From contig NEEC01000017.1 in NCBI GenBank assembly GCA_002189035.1, positions 1,736,001 to 1,800,000 on the forward strand: a stretch of 64,000 bases of DNA, read 5' to 3'. The notes beneath the pieces were generated by a model that had not been told where the DNA came from, made no database searches, and saw nothing but the letters and a program-made list of their open reading frames with translations. The stretch comes from Utricularia gibba (lineage: Eukaryota; Streptophyta; Magnoliopsida; Lamiales; Lentibulariaceae). Made by a program: the position numbers and the translations under genes. Below are positions 1-11,037 of the stretch, in pieces (position 1 is the stretch's first letter; the number at the start of each line of letters is the position of its first letter).

Positions 1-714
1 ATCTGCGAACAGGGATTTATCAATTATTGGTGGTGAAGCAGCGGCAGAGTTTTACAACTTGGGGAGAAGATACCCTGAGCACAAGCTGGACACACCGCCA
101 AGGAGTGGGCGACGGACGGCGTGAGTGGACGCTTCTGATTGGTTGGAATATAGCAAATTATCGCCACGCGCTAGGCGGCGAGTCGGGAACACACGCAAGT
201 ACGATGAATCAGAACCGCGTGGTCCACTCTGCGGTAGATTTACAACAACAGTAGAAAATTCGTATTCATTACTCAAACATGAAATTACGGTCCTATCCTC
301 GAATCATAAGTAATATTACTGATTTATCCTCCAAAACCTAATGGTCGTTTAATTAACGAGCATTTAAATTAAATATATTTAAATTTACTCAAAAAATTAA
401 TTAATTTTTTTAATTTTTTTAAAATACGAAATGTGAATTTAGATTTGGATAAAAAAGCTGTAATTATTGCTAAGAATGTGAGGGGCTTCCCGTAATTTAC
501 TCCGTTTTTTACTCCTCCGACCTCTGCATAATAACGATCCAGACATGACACACAGTACGGAAATCATTTGAGCTTTTCGTCAAACACCTTGAGATCAATA
601 CCTCATTTTTCCGCCGCCGGTTGATTCTCAAAGTCATGTTTGATCGGTGATTTCTTCACCGCTCTGATTTTCGTGGAATTCGAGACCGCGTCTTCTCTCG
701 GTTACACCGGATCG
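1..714. other. Left-edge intergenic DNA and calmodulin-like gene promoter
   Basis: No coding region is convincing here. The first 250 bases are moderately GC-rich and open in several frames, but none resembles a protein I recognise. From about 310 to 480 the DNA is AT-rich with homopolymer runs. The last 150 bases are probably promoter and 5' leader of the calmodulin-like gene. An in-frame extension upstream of 715 exists only through a TTG codon at 640, so it is not used. Confidence 0.5.
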
Positions 715-1184
715 ATGTCGACAATGGCGGCTTCCGAGCTTCGTCGAGTGTTCTCAATGTTCGACCGGAACGGGGACGGTAAAATCAGCCGCAAAGAGCT
801 TAGCGAGTCGCTAGAGAAGCTAGGGATCCACATCCCGGACAAGGAGCTCAAGGTAATGCTGGAAAATATCGATGTGAACGGCGATGGATACGTGGACGTC
901 GAGGAGTTCGGCGCGCTGTACACGGCGATAATGGAAGGGACGACAGGGGAGACGAAGAGGACGACATGCGCGAGGCGTTCAAGGTATTTGATCAAAATGG
1001 GGATGGATTCATAACCGGCGATGAACTTTGGACCGTGCTCGCGTCTCTCGGATTGAAGCAAGGGAGGACTCTTGAGGATTGCAAGCGGATGATCACGAAA
1101 GTCGACGTCGACGGCGACGGACGAGTCAACTTCGACGAGTTCCGGCAGATGATGAAGCAAGGCGGGTTCGCGGCATTGAGTTGA
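715..1184 (+). CDS. Calmodulin-like protein, four EF-hands (CML7/CML3 type), one frameshift
   Basis: Small EF-hand calcium sensor expected to bind Ca2+ and then target proteins in cytosol or nucleus. Four EF loops are readable: [36 protein letters not shown] and [12 protein letters not shown]. All keep the calcium ligands at positions 1, 3, 5 and 12. The start at 715 ([13 protein letters not shown]) matches the short N terminus of this intronless family. The frame breaks in the acidic linker between the two EF-hand pairs at about 945-953. Frame 1 gives hands 1-2 and ends in TKRTTCARR; frame 0 reads [15 protein letters not shown] and carries hands 3-4. Restoring one base (GAGG for GAG) gives a normal 156-residue protein. 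I think this is a sequence error rather than a pseudogene because both halves are fully conserved. Confidence 0.85.
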
Positions 1185-1367
1185 GTTAATCCGACGTCGT
1201 TTGCCGATAGATTTGTTTCCGATGGCATGGTATGTGTCTCATCATACGATGTACATGTGACATGAGAAAGATTTGGTTTGGCTTTCCAAAATGGTGTAAA
1301 AATGGTTTTGCTATCTACATCTCCATTTCCTTTTTTGGTTGAACATAAAGGGCGGGCTGGGGCTTAG

Positions 1368-1413
1368 TGGGCTATAGGCCCAATAATATAGGCCCATTAG
1401 GAATAAATGGGCT
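1368..1413 (+). promoter_or_regulatory. Cluster of four site II (TGGGCY) elements
   Basis: TGGGCT occurs at 1368 and 1408, and its reverse form GGCCCA at 1377 and 1391: four copies in 46 bases. Such clusters are known TCP-factor binding sites in plant promoters. They lie about 300 bases upstream of the probable 5' leader of the BIR1-like receptor gene, so they probably belong to its promoter. Confidence 0.5.
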
Positions 1414-2250
1414 ACATGGCTGGTCGATGCCCGTACTTCACTGATTTTGACAAGTCTCCGTGTTGTCAATGTGAACGGTCACTGGATTTGGCGCATGAAT
1501 TGATTCTCCGGTCAAGATGGCAAAAGTCCTCATTTTCCTCGTCAGCGAAACCTCTTTTGTTCCTTTGTTGACTTGGCCTTCCCTGCGAAAGACTCAGGGA
1601 GATCATCGCAGGGCAAAGCTTTGATCACCGAAACTTCTGGGAAGTCTCTCCAGAGGCGAAGAAACACCGGTCAAGTGTAAAACTTCCAGTATATGATTCA
1701 CATGAGGTAAGGTGTTTTGTTTCCCTGCGTACCTGTTTCGGGAATTTTCTATGTCCGAGGTATATTTTAATTATATGTGATTGTGCATTTGTTGTTTTGT
1801 TGGGTTTTGCGGCTTTGATCTTCATACTTGTGGTTACTCACTCATTGTGGTTATTGAAGATCGTTGTTTCTTTTTCTTGGTATTATTCTTTGGTGCTCAG
1901 GGACTCCAGTTTTTCTGTTGTAGTTGATGCGGCAATAAACTAGTGCTTTGTGTTAGAATTATTGAGGTTGTTGTCGTGCAGATTTTTGTTTGTGGGATTG
2001 CTTCCTATTAGGTTTGTTCCGATGCTGATACGCTGCATAGTAGAGTTTGCCTTAACTGCAAAAGTTTGCAGGGAAGGATGCTCGCACATCAGCTTGTGAT
2101 TTCTTCTAGAATCATACTTGTGCTTGTTCATTGAAACAACATGTTTTTTCGCTTTCAGGAACATAACCACGAGGCCGGTAAAATGCGGTGAATTTTAAGT
2201 TGGCACTTCTAACTAGGTTGTTGTGAGCCAAGAGGTTTGCTAGGAAGAGC

Positions 2251-4165
2251 ATGGCTGTAGCTTCAAGGGCGATGCCTGTTCTCACCTGTCTGTTTGTTTG
2301 GATTCTTTTCGCTGCATCCATCTGCCATGCCAGCCAAAGTGATATTGACTGCGTCCGATCCATCAAAAATTCTCTCACAGATCCACGGAATAGCCTGAGC
2401 AATTGGGAATTCCCTGAAAATGCTACTCAGGGTTTTATATGCGGGTTTCGTGGATTGAATGTTGGCATGATGGTGAGAACAGAGTCTTGAATATTCATCT
2501 ACAAGATATGGGCCTTCGAGGTGTCTTTCCTCTTGGGATTTCTGGCTGTTCATCCATGACAGGTCTTGATCTCTCGAGAAATTATATCAATGGAAGCATT
2601 CCAAGTAATATATCCATGTTAATTACTTATGTCACTGTTCTTGATCTCTCTTCCAATCAATTGACCGGAGATATCCCTGCGAATCTTGCAAATTGCAGTT
2701 TCCTTAATATTGTTAGACTAGATAATAACCAATTATCTGGGCAAATACCTTCGGCGATCGGTCAGCTTCCCCGTTTGACAAGATTCACTGTAGCAGGAAA
2801 CAGATTGAGTGGCCCTGTTCCTCAATTTAGAAATACTAGTGTAGACTATGCTGGTAATCAAGGCCTTTGTGGAAGTCCTCTACCTCCATGTGGAGCCTCT
2901 TCAAGTAGAACCCCTCTTGTTGGTGCCGTTATTGGAGTTGTTTGTGCTTTCACCTTCATTGCTTTAATTGCTCTAACTATACTATGGTATCAACGGAAAT
3001 TATCTAAGAAGAAGAAGAAGGATGATGCTCTGGGCAACCAATGGGCAAAGGACATCAAAGGCTCAAAACACATCAAGGCAAGATGGTTTTTCATTAATGT
3101 CCCTCATGTAAATTTAAGTTGTCATGGATGTAGTGATTACAGATTTATCTTGTGTTGCAGCTTAAAATGTTCGAGAAACCAATTTCAAAGATGAGCTTTA
3201 AAGATCTAATGAAAGCCACTAATGACTTCAGCAGTGAGAATATAATAGGTTCAGGAAGAACAGGGACTATGTATAAAGCAGAACTTGAAGACGGTACTGC
3301 TCTAATGGTAAAGAGATTGCAAGATACACAACATTCAGAAAAAGAATTTGTGTCAGAGATGAATACATTAGGAAATGTGAAAAATGGAAATTTGGTTCCT
3401 CTTCTTGGTTTCTGTTTGGCTCGGAAAGAGAAGCTCCTAGTTTACCCCTACTTTTCAAATGGTACCCTGTATGATAAGCTACATAACATCAGGGATCGAG
3501 ATAAAGCAATGGATTGGCCTTTACGGCTCAAAATTGGAACACGGGCAGCCAAGGGACTGGCATTTCTGCATCATGGTTGCAATCCACGTATCATTCACAG
3601 GAACATCAGTTCAAAATGTATTCTACTTGATGCAGATTATGAGCCCAAGATATCTGATTTTGGACTTGCCAGACTCATGAATCCCATGGACACTCATCTG
3701 AGTACCTTTGTAAATGGAGAATTTGGAGACTTAGGCTATGTTGCTCCCGAATATACAAGAACCCTTGTTGTTACTCCAAAAGGCGATGTGTACAGCTTTG
3801 GAATAGTTCTTCTCGAGTTAGTTACTGGAGAAGCACCTACTCATGTGTCTAAAGCTCCAGAAAACTTCAATGGACAGCTTTCTGAATGGATTTCACAGCT
3901 CTCTAGGCAGTCTAAGCTTCAAGATGCCGTCGACACATCGCTGTTGCGGAATGGCTACGATAATGAGGTATTGCAGTTTCTCAAAGTCGCATGTAACTGT
4001 GTTCTTCCTGGCCCCAAAGAGAGGCCTACAATGTTGGAAGTGTACCAACTCCTGAGAGCCATCGGACATCGATACGACTTCAGTACTCAAGATGAGTTGC
4101 TGGTGCTACCGGATTCCGCCGATACTGAACACCTTGTGGAACTTATTGTTGCTCGAGATGTCTAG
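2251..4165 (+). CDS. BIR1-type LRR receptor-like pseudokinase (At5g48380-like), one frameshift
   Basis: Plasma-membrane receptor-like protein of the BAK1-interacting (BIR) group, whose members restrain BAK1 co-receptor signalling in immunity. Seen in order: signal peptide (about residues 1-27, ending ICHAS), N-terminal LRR cap with CWHDGENRV, about five short LRRs ([39 protein letters not shown]), a membrane segment ([20 protein letters not shown]), a basic juxtamembrane stretch KKKKK, then a kinase fold. The glycine loop is [12 protein letters not shown] and DFG is intact, but the catalytic HRD is HRN (IIHRNISS), so catalysis is probably lost, as the family name 'probably inactive' implies. 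Exons are 2251-3077 and 3161-4165; the 83-base intron has a GC donor. One base is missing near 2451-2455, between CGFRG and IECWHDG; corrected length is 610 aa. A likely 5'-UTR intron spans 1707-2158 (GAG|GTAAGG to TTTCAG). Confidence 0.9.
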
Positions 4166-4585
4166 ACAATCGAAATGAGGTGAGCTCCTCTGTTTTTTTA
4201 CTTGCATACCCCATACCTTGCAGCCACCAGCTGTGCTGTTATGCTATTTGGTAGTTTTTGCTTGTAATCCTATGCATGAACGCTCTTTGTATAGTTCTTG
4301 CCCTGTCTTTCTTTCAAGTGCATAGCACAAGAACCACGAGCCACAATTCAATGCAGCTCCCTCAAATCTATACTGAAACCAGAGGAGTCTTAACTCCACT
4401 TCCTGGCTATAGATTTACTTCCAGTGAGATTGGTCTGAGATGGATTGGATGACTAAGTTGGCTCCAGAATCAGAAAGGGGGAATAATTACAGACAGCCCT
4501 TGGTCAAAGCAAAGAAGGCATCTACACCTACCAGCTACACAGTTACAGAGAAAAGAGCCCGTTCCTTTTACAGAGAGGCAATGCA

Positions 4586-7003
4586 TCAGCACTCTGACAC
4601 GAACTCTTTACATGTTGATTTGTTGTGCCCCGTACCCTTGCATCTGCTACACTGCAGCTGTCTTCTTCCCACGTCATGAGAGCTAAACCTCTTCATCGTC
4701 GGCCGGCCTGGCGGCCGACGTGTTGGTGGAGGTGTGATGATCACGGCCAACTGGGATGCTCCCTTCTCCTCCCAGGCGCCACCATTGTAGCTCAAAATGG
4801 GGTGCACGGACTCCGAGTAAGTTATTCTGTAGCTCTCTGTGGTGAAGAACCTGGAACAGTAATCATAGATATCTCGTCCCAGACACCCTATGACGGCCAG
4901 GGCATGGAAGCAGGGGAGTCTAGTGAGCTTCCAACTCATGCAGGAACACTCACAGTTGTCCAAGTCGACTGTCTCCACTGTAGTACCCCGGACTTCGAAC
5001 CTGTTGCCACCTGAAACCAGCACCTGAAGTGTTCTGGCTTTCAGGCTCTCTTTCTCCAGCTTCTCCTCCATGGATGGTGTCAATCTTCCCATCCATTCAA
5101 TAGATTCTGCTCTCCGGGAATAGATGAGATCCATGATCTTGCTGCCGATGGCGTCGACCAGATGCGTTATCGGCAGTTCATGAGCTTCTGAAACCCAACT
5201 GTAGAAAAGTTCCCCAAAGTTGGATGTCATATGGTTATATCTTGCACCTTGGAAGTAAGCGTTTGCCCAGTGAACAGGCTCACTTCCCATGACCCAGTTG
5301 TATGCTTCTACTGAAATGTTCTTTATACTCTCCACACACCTTTGGAAGCCTTCAAGAGTAGGAGAATGAGCAGCGCTAGAGAGATCTTCCACCAGAAGCC
5401 GCTTCACTTCATGAGAAAATTGCCCCTTTAGATCACGCACAAGTTGCTCTGATAAGTATCTTAGGCAGAATCCATGATGAACTTCCTCATCCTGAAAGAT
5501 TTCTGCAATGGATTCCCGTAGTCCCTTCTCTCTATCTGCCACAAGAGTGTATCCATGGCATCTAGAGAGTGCAGTTTTAAGTTGCTGCAAAAACCAATGC
5601 CAGTTTTCATTAGATTCAACATCAACAATGGCAAAGGCAACTGGGAAAACCCCATCATCACCATCAACAGCAGTTGCTGCCAAAAGAGAGCCCTGGTATT
5701 TTGACTTCAGAAATATGCTGTCCAAGAAAAGCAAAGGACGGCAACCTTGCTCAAAGCCATACAGGGAAGCATGAAAGGCAACGAATAAGCGATGGAAACT
5801 GCAATCCTCTTTTGTGGAGAATGTGGCCAGACTTCCTGGATTTGTCTCCATTATCTTCTCGCATAAGAATGGTAGCTGACTATATGCCTCCTTGTAAGAA
5901 CCCTGAAGCTGCTCCTTGGCAATCTCTTTTCCCCTCCATGCCTGAAAGTAGTTCAGCTGGACTCCATATTCCTCTTTAATGTCATTAACGATATCCTTTG
6001 GCTTATAGTTTGGAAAAACTTTAAGCTTTTCCTTGATGATACTAGCGACCCAACTCCTTGTGGCTTGATAGCCAGTTGTTTCCACAGAGCCCTCACATGT
6101 ATGAGTTGAATTCATCTTCTTGATGCAAATGAGTGGAGTGGTAGACAACCTTGAAGCATGAATCCTCCAAGGACAACCTTCTGCCTTGCACTTCACAGTC
6201 ACACGATGACTATCATTCTTCTTGTATTTGAATGCAAATCGATGAGCAATAGCATATTTTCGCAACGCCTCCCGAAATTCATGCACACTATTAAACCTTT
6301 GGCCAACACCTGTTATATTGTTCTGCCACTGTTGAGCAACTTTAGCATGTTTTTCATCATCCGTCCCAGAAAAGGCAATAGGAACAGCCATTTTACTTTG
6401 CACCACCATTTCATTCTGCACGTCAATATGGGCATCTTCTAGGTTAGTATCATCAACCAAGCCGAAAGTTGCATCTAAGAGAATGTCTGGCTTGTTCATG
6501 TCATCAACAATATTTTCCATCATAGTCGTCGACGTATCAAGCGGGATCCAGCTTCTGATATAGTTGTCCTACTAGACCTGTAATACAGAATTTCTTAACA
6601 AGTCTTGCACATACTTATGAAAGAAACCATGTATAAGTTTGTACAGTAAATACCTGCTGCCCAACATGTGGGAAACATCAGGCGTCACAGTCGCTTCTTC
6701 TGTCATAACATATATTTCAACTGTGTACAAGTCGCTATGAAACTTGATCATGCGCTTAAGGTCTTTATCATTTGAAATGCAGATGAGTGTCTTCTTGTTT
6801 CCAGGGAGAAAATACTTGATAGCTATAGTACCAAAACTAATATTGAACATTTCTGCAACCTCTGATCTAAAATCCTTGTACTTCATTTTATCATCAATTT
6901 CCATAGCATGTGCATCACCACCTTTGTATGACAGAGTGCCATCGGCAGTGATTTCAAACTCGCCACCCAGCTGACAGATTGCTATAATTTTCTTCCCAGT
7001 CAT
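4586..7003 (-). CDS. MUSTANG-type domesticated Mutator transposase with PB1 domain
   Basis: MURA-derived host gene of the MUSTANG family, group with an N-terminal PB1 domain. Exon 1 (7003-6654) encodes the PB1 domain (MTGKKIIAICQ start; YFLPGNKKTL; ISNDKDLKRM). Exon 2 encodes a MuDR DNA-binding region (about 85-150), an MULE transposase domain (LFLDSIFLKSKYQGS, LVADREKG), a SWIM zinc finger (CECSC with PCFHAL) and a C-terminal CCHC knuckle (CSRCKGTGHNKSTC). No terminal inverted repeats are visible nearby, which fits a fixed gene. The start at 7003 is the first ATG; a longer frame opens only at TTG. Two acceptors are possible. One at 6578 gives the family-like junction SRSSRTTISEA but needs one extra base near 6541-6548 (780 aa). 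One at 6555 stays in frame unaided (772 aa). I favour the first. Members are linked to growth and flowering in Arabidopsis. Confidence 0.85.
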
Positions 7004-7794
7004 GGCTAACAATCTATTCAGACATCAAAAGGGTTTGTCACCAGCTTCAGAACCCGAACAAGTTCAAGGGACAGGGAATTAAACTTCAATCAAAGAAAAG
7101 TAGCAGAATGACAACAAGCAGAAGTAAAAATATCCACCACCCTTGCCACTTTAGTACTGCAAATTATTGCATAAACAGAAAGCGAGAACAAGCCTAGGTT
7201 TCATGCATTGAAAGCAACCAACCTCTCAAATACACTACAAAGACAAAATATTTAAACCAAAAAAAGGAAAGAAAAGAAAACCGCAATTCATAGATCAAAG
7301 ATAACCCATCTGAAATCCAAAAGAGACAAAAAATTCAACAATAACCAAAGCAAACGTCTTCTAAAACCCACTCAAATTGCAACAATCATACTACAAGAAG
7401 CCAAACTTACACCCATCGGGAGGCGTAAAAACCAACCTTTAAGAACACGACGACAAATTCCAGCTGATGAAGGAATTGGAGAGGGCACTGAAGTAAATGC
7501 AGAGGATCCCCAGGGATCCAGAAAAAAGGCTTGACAGAAATGTCAACCGGATTTTTGCTGTTTCCCGATCGCGACTAATAGACGACAACGGCGGCGCTCA
7601 TCCTTTTCAAAACGAGGCATGTGACCCGACCCGATAACCCTCCTACCCAACCTTTTCTTCAGGGCTTCTGGCTAATTTATTGCAAGTTGTTTTTTTAATA
7701 AATTTTTTATATATTTGATTTAAAAAATCAAAAATCAAGCTTGTTCAATTGCAGCTTATACAAAAGCCAGAGTGACCCAGTTCTACTGCAGAAA

Positions 7795-8632
7795 TCACTT
7801 TCTAAAGTCATACGCTTCTATGTTCTGGGGTTCACATTCAGGGCTGAAGAGGCGAACAAGCAATGCAGTTGTGGTGCTTGTCGAGACAGCTCCACAAGCA
7901 GCCCATCTCAGGACACGGGGAATTGTGATTCTGCTACCTGGGTTCCAGCATCATTATGTAGTCAGCTATGAACAAGGAGGCTCAAGGCAACTTAAAAAGC
8001 ATCTCACAAGAAGATACAAGATGAATAAAACGTGTATCAGCCAGAAGATAATGAGGATCAATCTCAAAAACATCAAGGAATTTTTGGGGTGGTTGTGTGT
8101 CTCTTCTCTAGCAACAAATGCATCTTGAGTCCAGCAATCATAAACATCTAGTTTCTGTCATTCAGGAGCTTAAATCGATCACAGCAAAGACCAAAAAATG
8201 CGTTTTCTTGAGCCGGGAATCAAAATTACCAAGCGTAAATAACTTGAGAGAGTAAAACATAGTTCCAGGAGCAGAACTGGAAACCATATGCATTATCGAA
8301 CTCTTTAACCGAGCTACAAAAAACTATAGTGCAGAGGTAAAACAGAAATCTCTCGCAAATCAAAAGGGAACAGCTGATAGAAAGCAAACTCCTAACAAGT
8401 AGAGGGAAAGAAACTATTCCTAATTGCAAAAGAAAACGCAGAGCTCCTACTATTCATGGAAGTCAAGAGAAAGAAAAAACGCACCATAATGCAAGCGGGC
8501 AAGTACCCAAAAACTGAATGCTCCCCCAACAGTGAATATCCCTGCTGTTTGCCTCATCAGTCTTGTGCAGGGTTTACAATCAGACCTCATCAATTCACCA
8601 TCCGACATTCCGAGCATACGGCGCAAAGCCAT
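7795..8632 (-). CDS. Small conserved plant membrane protein, two exons, 96 aa, unknown function
   Basis: A short gene I assembled from two exons, 8632-8485 and 7937-7795. The junction CATTATG|GT...CCCAG|GTAGC restores a glycine codon, and the exons sum to 291 bases. Exon 1 gives MALRRMLGMSDGELMR, then SDCKPCTRLMRQTAG and a hydrophobic stretch IFTVGGAFSFWVLARLHYG. Exon 2 gives RITIPRVLRW, a second hydrophobic stretch AACGAVSTSTTTALLVRLF, and a conserved-looking end SPECEPQNIEAYD. I recall closely similar small uncharacterised plant proteins with this CxxC plus two-helix layout but know no function. The CKPC pair could bind metal or be redox-active (inference). A 5'-UTR exon ending near 8884 (AAATCAG|GTATAT) and an acceptor at 8641 suggest a spliced leader. 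Site II elements just upstream fit an organellar or housekeeping role. Confidence 0.75.
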
Positions 8633-8640
8633 TTGATCTC

Positions 8641-9123
8641 CTGCCGTTCACAACACATTCAAATTCATAAATTTTCAGGCACCCAAGGATTAAACTAATC
8701 ATTTGTAAAGAAGCCCACAATCATTTGAAAACACATCCCCAAAATAGAATTAGAAATAAAAATGATGAATAAAAGTAAAACAGGCGTTCTGTAACCAAGT
8801 GTTTTTACTTCTGCAAGACGTAGAAAGTTGAGAAGTTATGCAGAACCTAGGTTAAGTGCACAACTACCCAGAAGTCAATATACCTGATTTTCAATCAGAA
8901 AGCGGAAAGGAATCAAAAGATGAACAACCCCAAACCGTCGACCGAAGAAAACACCCGGAGATTAGTTGTACATTCGCGCGCCGGAGAATTCCGAGCTTCC
9001 AGCAAGCAGCAGACAACTAATCCTCAAACTGAAGCTACGAAGACAGGAATGAGGAATCATTATGGGCCTGGGCCTTGACCTGGTTCTGGGCCACTTTTGA
9101 TGGCTTTATTTTGAATGACGTCA
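8641..9123 (-). promoter_or_regulatory. Spliced leader and promoter of the 96-aa gene (three site II boxes plus TGACGTCA)
   Basis: On the minus strand a leader exon can be read from about 9030 to 8884, with a donor at 8883 and acceptors near 8815 and 8641. Upstream, TGGGCC occurs three times (9063, 9069, 9087), and the perfect palindrome TGACGTCA, a bZIP core, lies at 9116-9123. The density of known plant core-promoter motifs within 100 bases makes this a convincing promoter. It is divergent to the CIP1-like gene, whose leader begins near 9535. Confidence 0.55.
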
Positions 9124-9534
9124 CTTGACATCACTGTGATTTTGAAATGCAATTCACAACCCCTAATTCTAACGATTTAAGAATCATCTTCATTTTAATT
9201 TTTTTTAAAAAAATATTTATAACTATTTCAATAAATATTCACATATTTAAAATAATTTATATTATATTATATTATTGAGAGCCTATTTATTATTTTATTT
9301 AAAATAAAATGTAAAATTGGCTCTCTCATGGTCGCATTCGGCACGTCTTTCGATATTCATCGACATTCCTTTTCAAAAGAATAACGAAACTTTTTCTTTT
9401 TATTAAAATAACAAATTTCTCCCCTGAGTTGCAGTCGAATGTCAGTGGGCCCGGCCCAATAAAGACAAGCGCGAACATTTAATTGTTTAATTAATTACTT
9501 TTTTTATAATGCACGCACAGTTCACTCACTGCCG

Positions 9535-11037
9535 TCTCTCTCTCCCTCTCAGAACTGCCTCAGTATTCCTTCGCAAGGCTCCCGTGTTCTCTGATGGAGA
9601 AGTAGCGCTGGTTCACCAGGTGATTATACGTAATTGGTTCCTTTTTCTTTGATTTTCGGATGAATTTTTGATGGTTTCTTGAAAGTCGACCGACTGGTGG
9701 AATTAGATGTATCGCATCCGTTCTTTCTATTCGTGATTAGATTTTTTGCGATTTTCACACTTTAATGGCATCGGTTAGCTGTTGTTTAGTGTAAAGTGAG
9801 GAGTCGAGTTTTTTGGAGACGATTCCGTTTTTTGTATGTGTGTTCATTGATTTCGGTGGTCTGCTGGTTCGTTTTATTGGATTGTTTGCTTCTTGCTGAG
9901 TCTGGGTGCCGGGCTGAGGTAATGTGATTTTGAGTATGGATTTGAAAATTACAGATCGGCTACAGTATTTTATGATTGCCGCGGCACATACACACACAAT
10001 TCGTATGTAGTTTGGCTGGCTTTGTCCTTTTTCGCATAAATATTCTACACAATATTATTATTTTGGAATGATTTATTTCAATTTATGGGCCCTACCACAT
10101 TTACAATAAACTAGGACAGCCATATTTTAGCCTCAGTCATCTTATTTCCATGATTTTAGCCTATTACATTCAACACTTCCGCCTGTTACTTTACATATTT
10201 AAATTACATTTTTATAATGAATTTAATCAAGTTCAATAGATATCATCATTTACATCCAGAAAATCGTATGCTTTTGCTTGTCCAATTTTTAATTGTATTT
10301 TAAAATGTTCGAAAAAAAATTATTTAAACGGTGCTGCATTCTCTATGTCCAAGATGGTGTGTTTCGTATAAAAAAAAGTAATATTTTTACATCACGTCTA
10401 GGTAAACTTATGCAAATCATATCGTTTTTATTCTAATGCTAATTAAAAACATTTTAAATGATATTAAGCGCACACGTTCAGTAACAAAAAGCATTTCTGT
10501 AGTGTTGAATTGCAGTACAGTTTTCCCGTTCTTGCTTTAGTTTAAGTAGTTTCAGCGATAAATTGTCGACTGAAAGCTGTGTACCCGTGTGGTACCCCAA
10601 GGAAGGTTAGGAGTTAATGCAATTAGGCAGTTTGATGTGAAACATTGATTACAATCCACTGATAAGGAGACTAGTTTACTGCTGCATGGTCTATTGAACC
10701 ATCTTTACCAAACCAAATGAATGCCTCTTAGAAGTTTTAAATTTGCATTAGTTATGTGTTTTGTTACCTCACTATTGTATTGCATTGCCTCTATCATGTT
10801 CAAGTTCAAGAATCATATACAGAAGATGAACTTGTAGTTTGATTCTTATGTCACACTTGTTTTTGTTTTATCTGAATGCTTTTGTCTGTGGTTTCACCAT
10901 ATGCGTTCATTCATTCCCTTCACTTGCAGTTTCTTGTTTCCAGTTTGTTGATCTTTTGCTCCCCTTCACGTATCCTCTGTTCGTTTGCCTAATTCTTCCT
11001 TGTGTGTTTACTCAGTTACGTTGCTGGGAGACGAAAG
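9535..11037 (+). other. 5' leader and long 5'-UTR intron of the CIP1-like gene
   Basis: A CT-rich leader (runs of TCTCTC at 9535-9550) ends at a good donor (ACCAG|GTGATT, intron start 9620). The acceptor ACTCAG at 11011-11015 lies 22 bases before the ATG. The 1.4-kb interval holds only short unrelated frames and AT-rich sequence, as expected for a 5'-UTR intron. Such first introns often enhance expression in plants. Confidence 0.5.

Noticed and set aside
702-1160. 152-residue minus-strand frame over the calmodulin-like gene
   Set aside because: Antisense shadow of the EF-hand coding region.
4586-7003. Active Mutator transposon
   Set aside because: No terminal inverted repeats or target duplications were seen around the gene, and the PB1-containing architecture belongs to the domesticated MUSTANG group.
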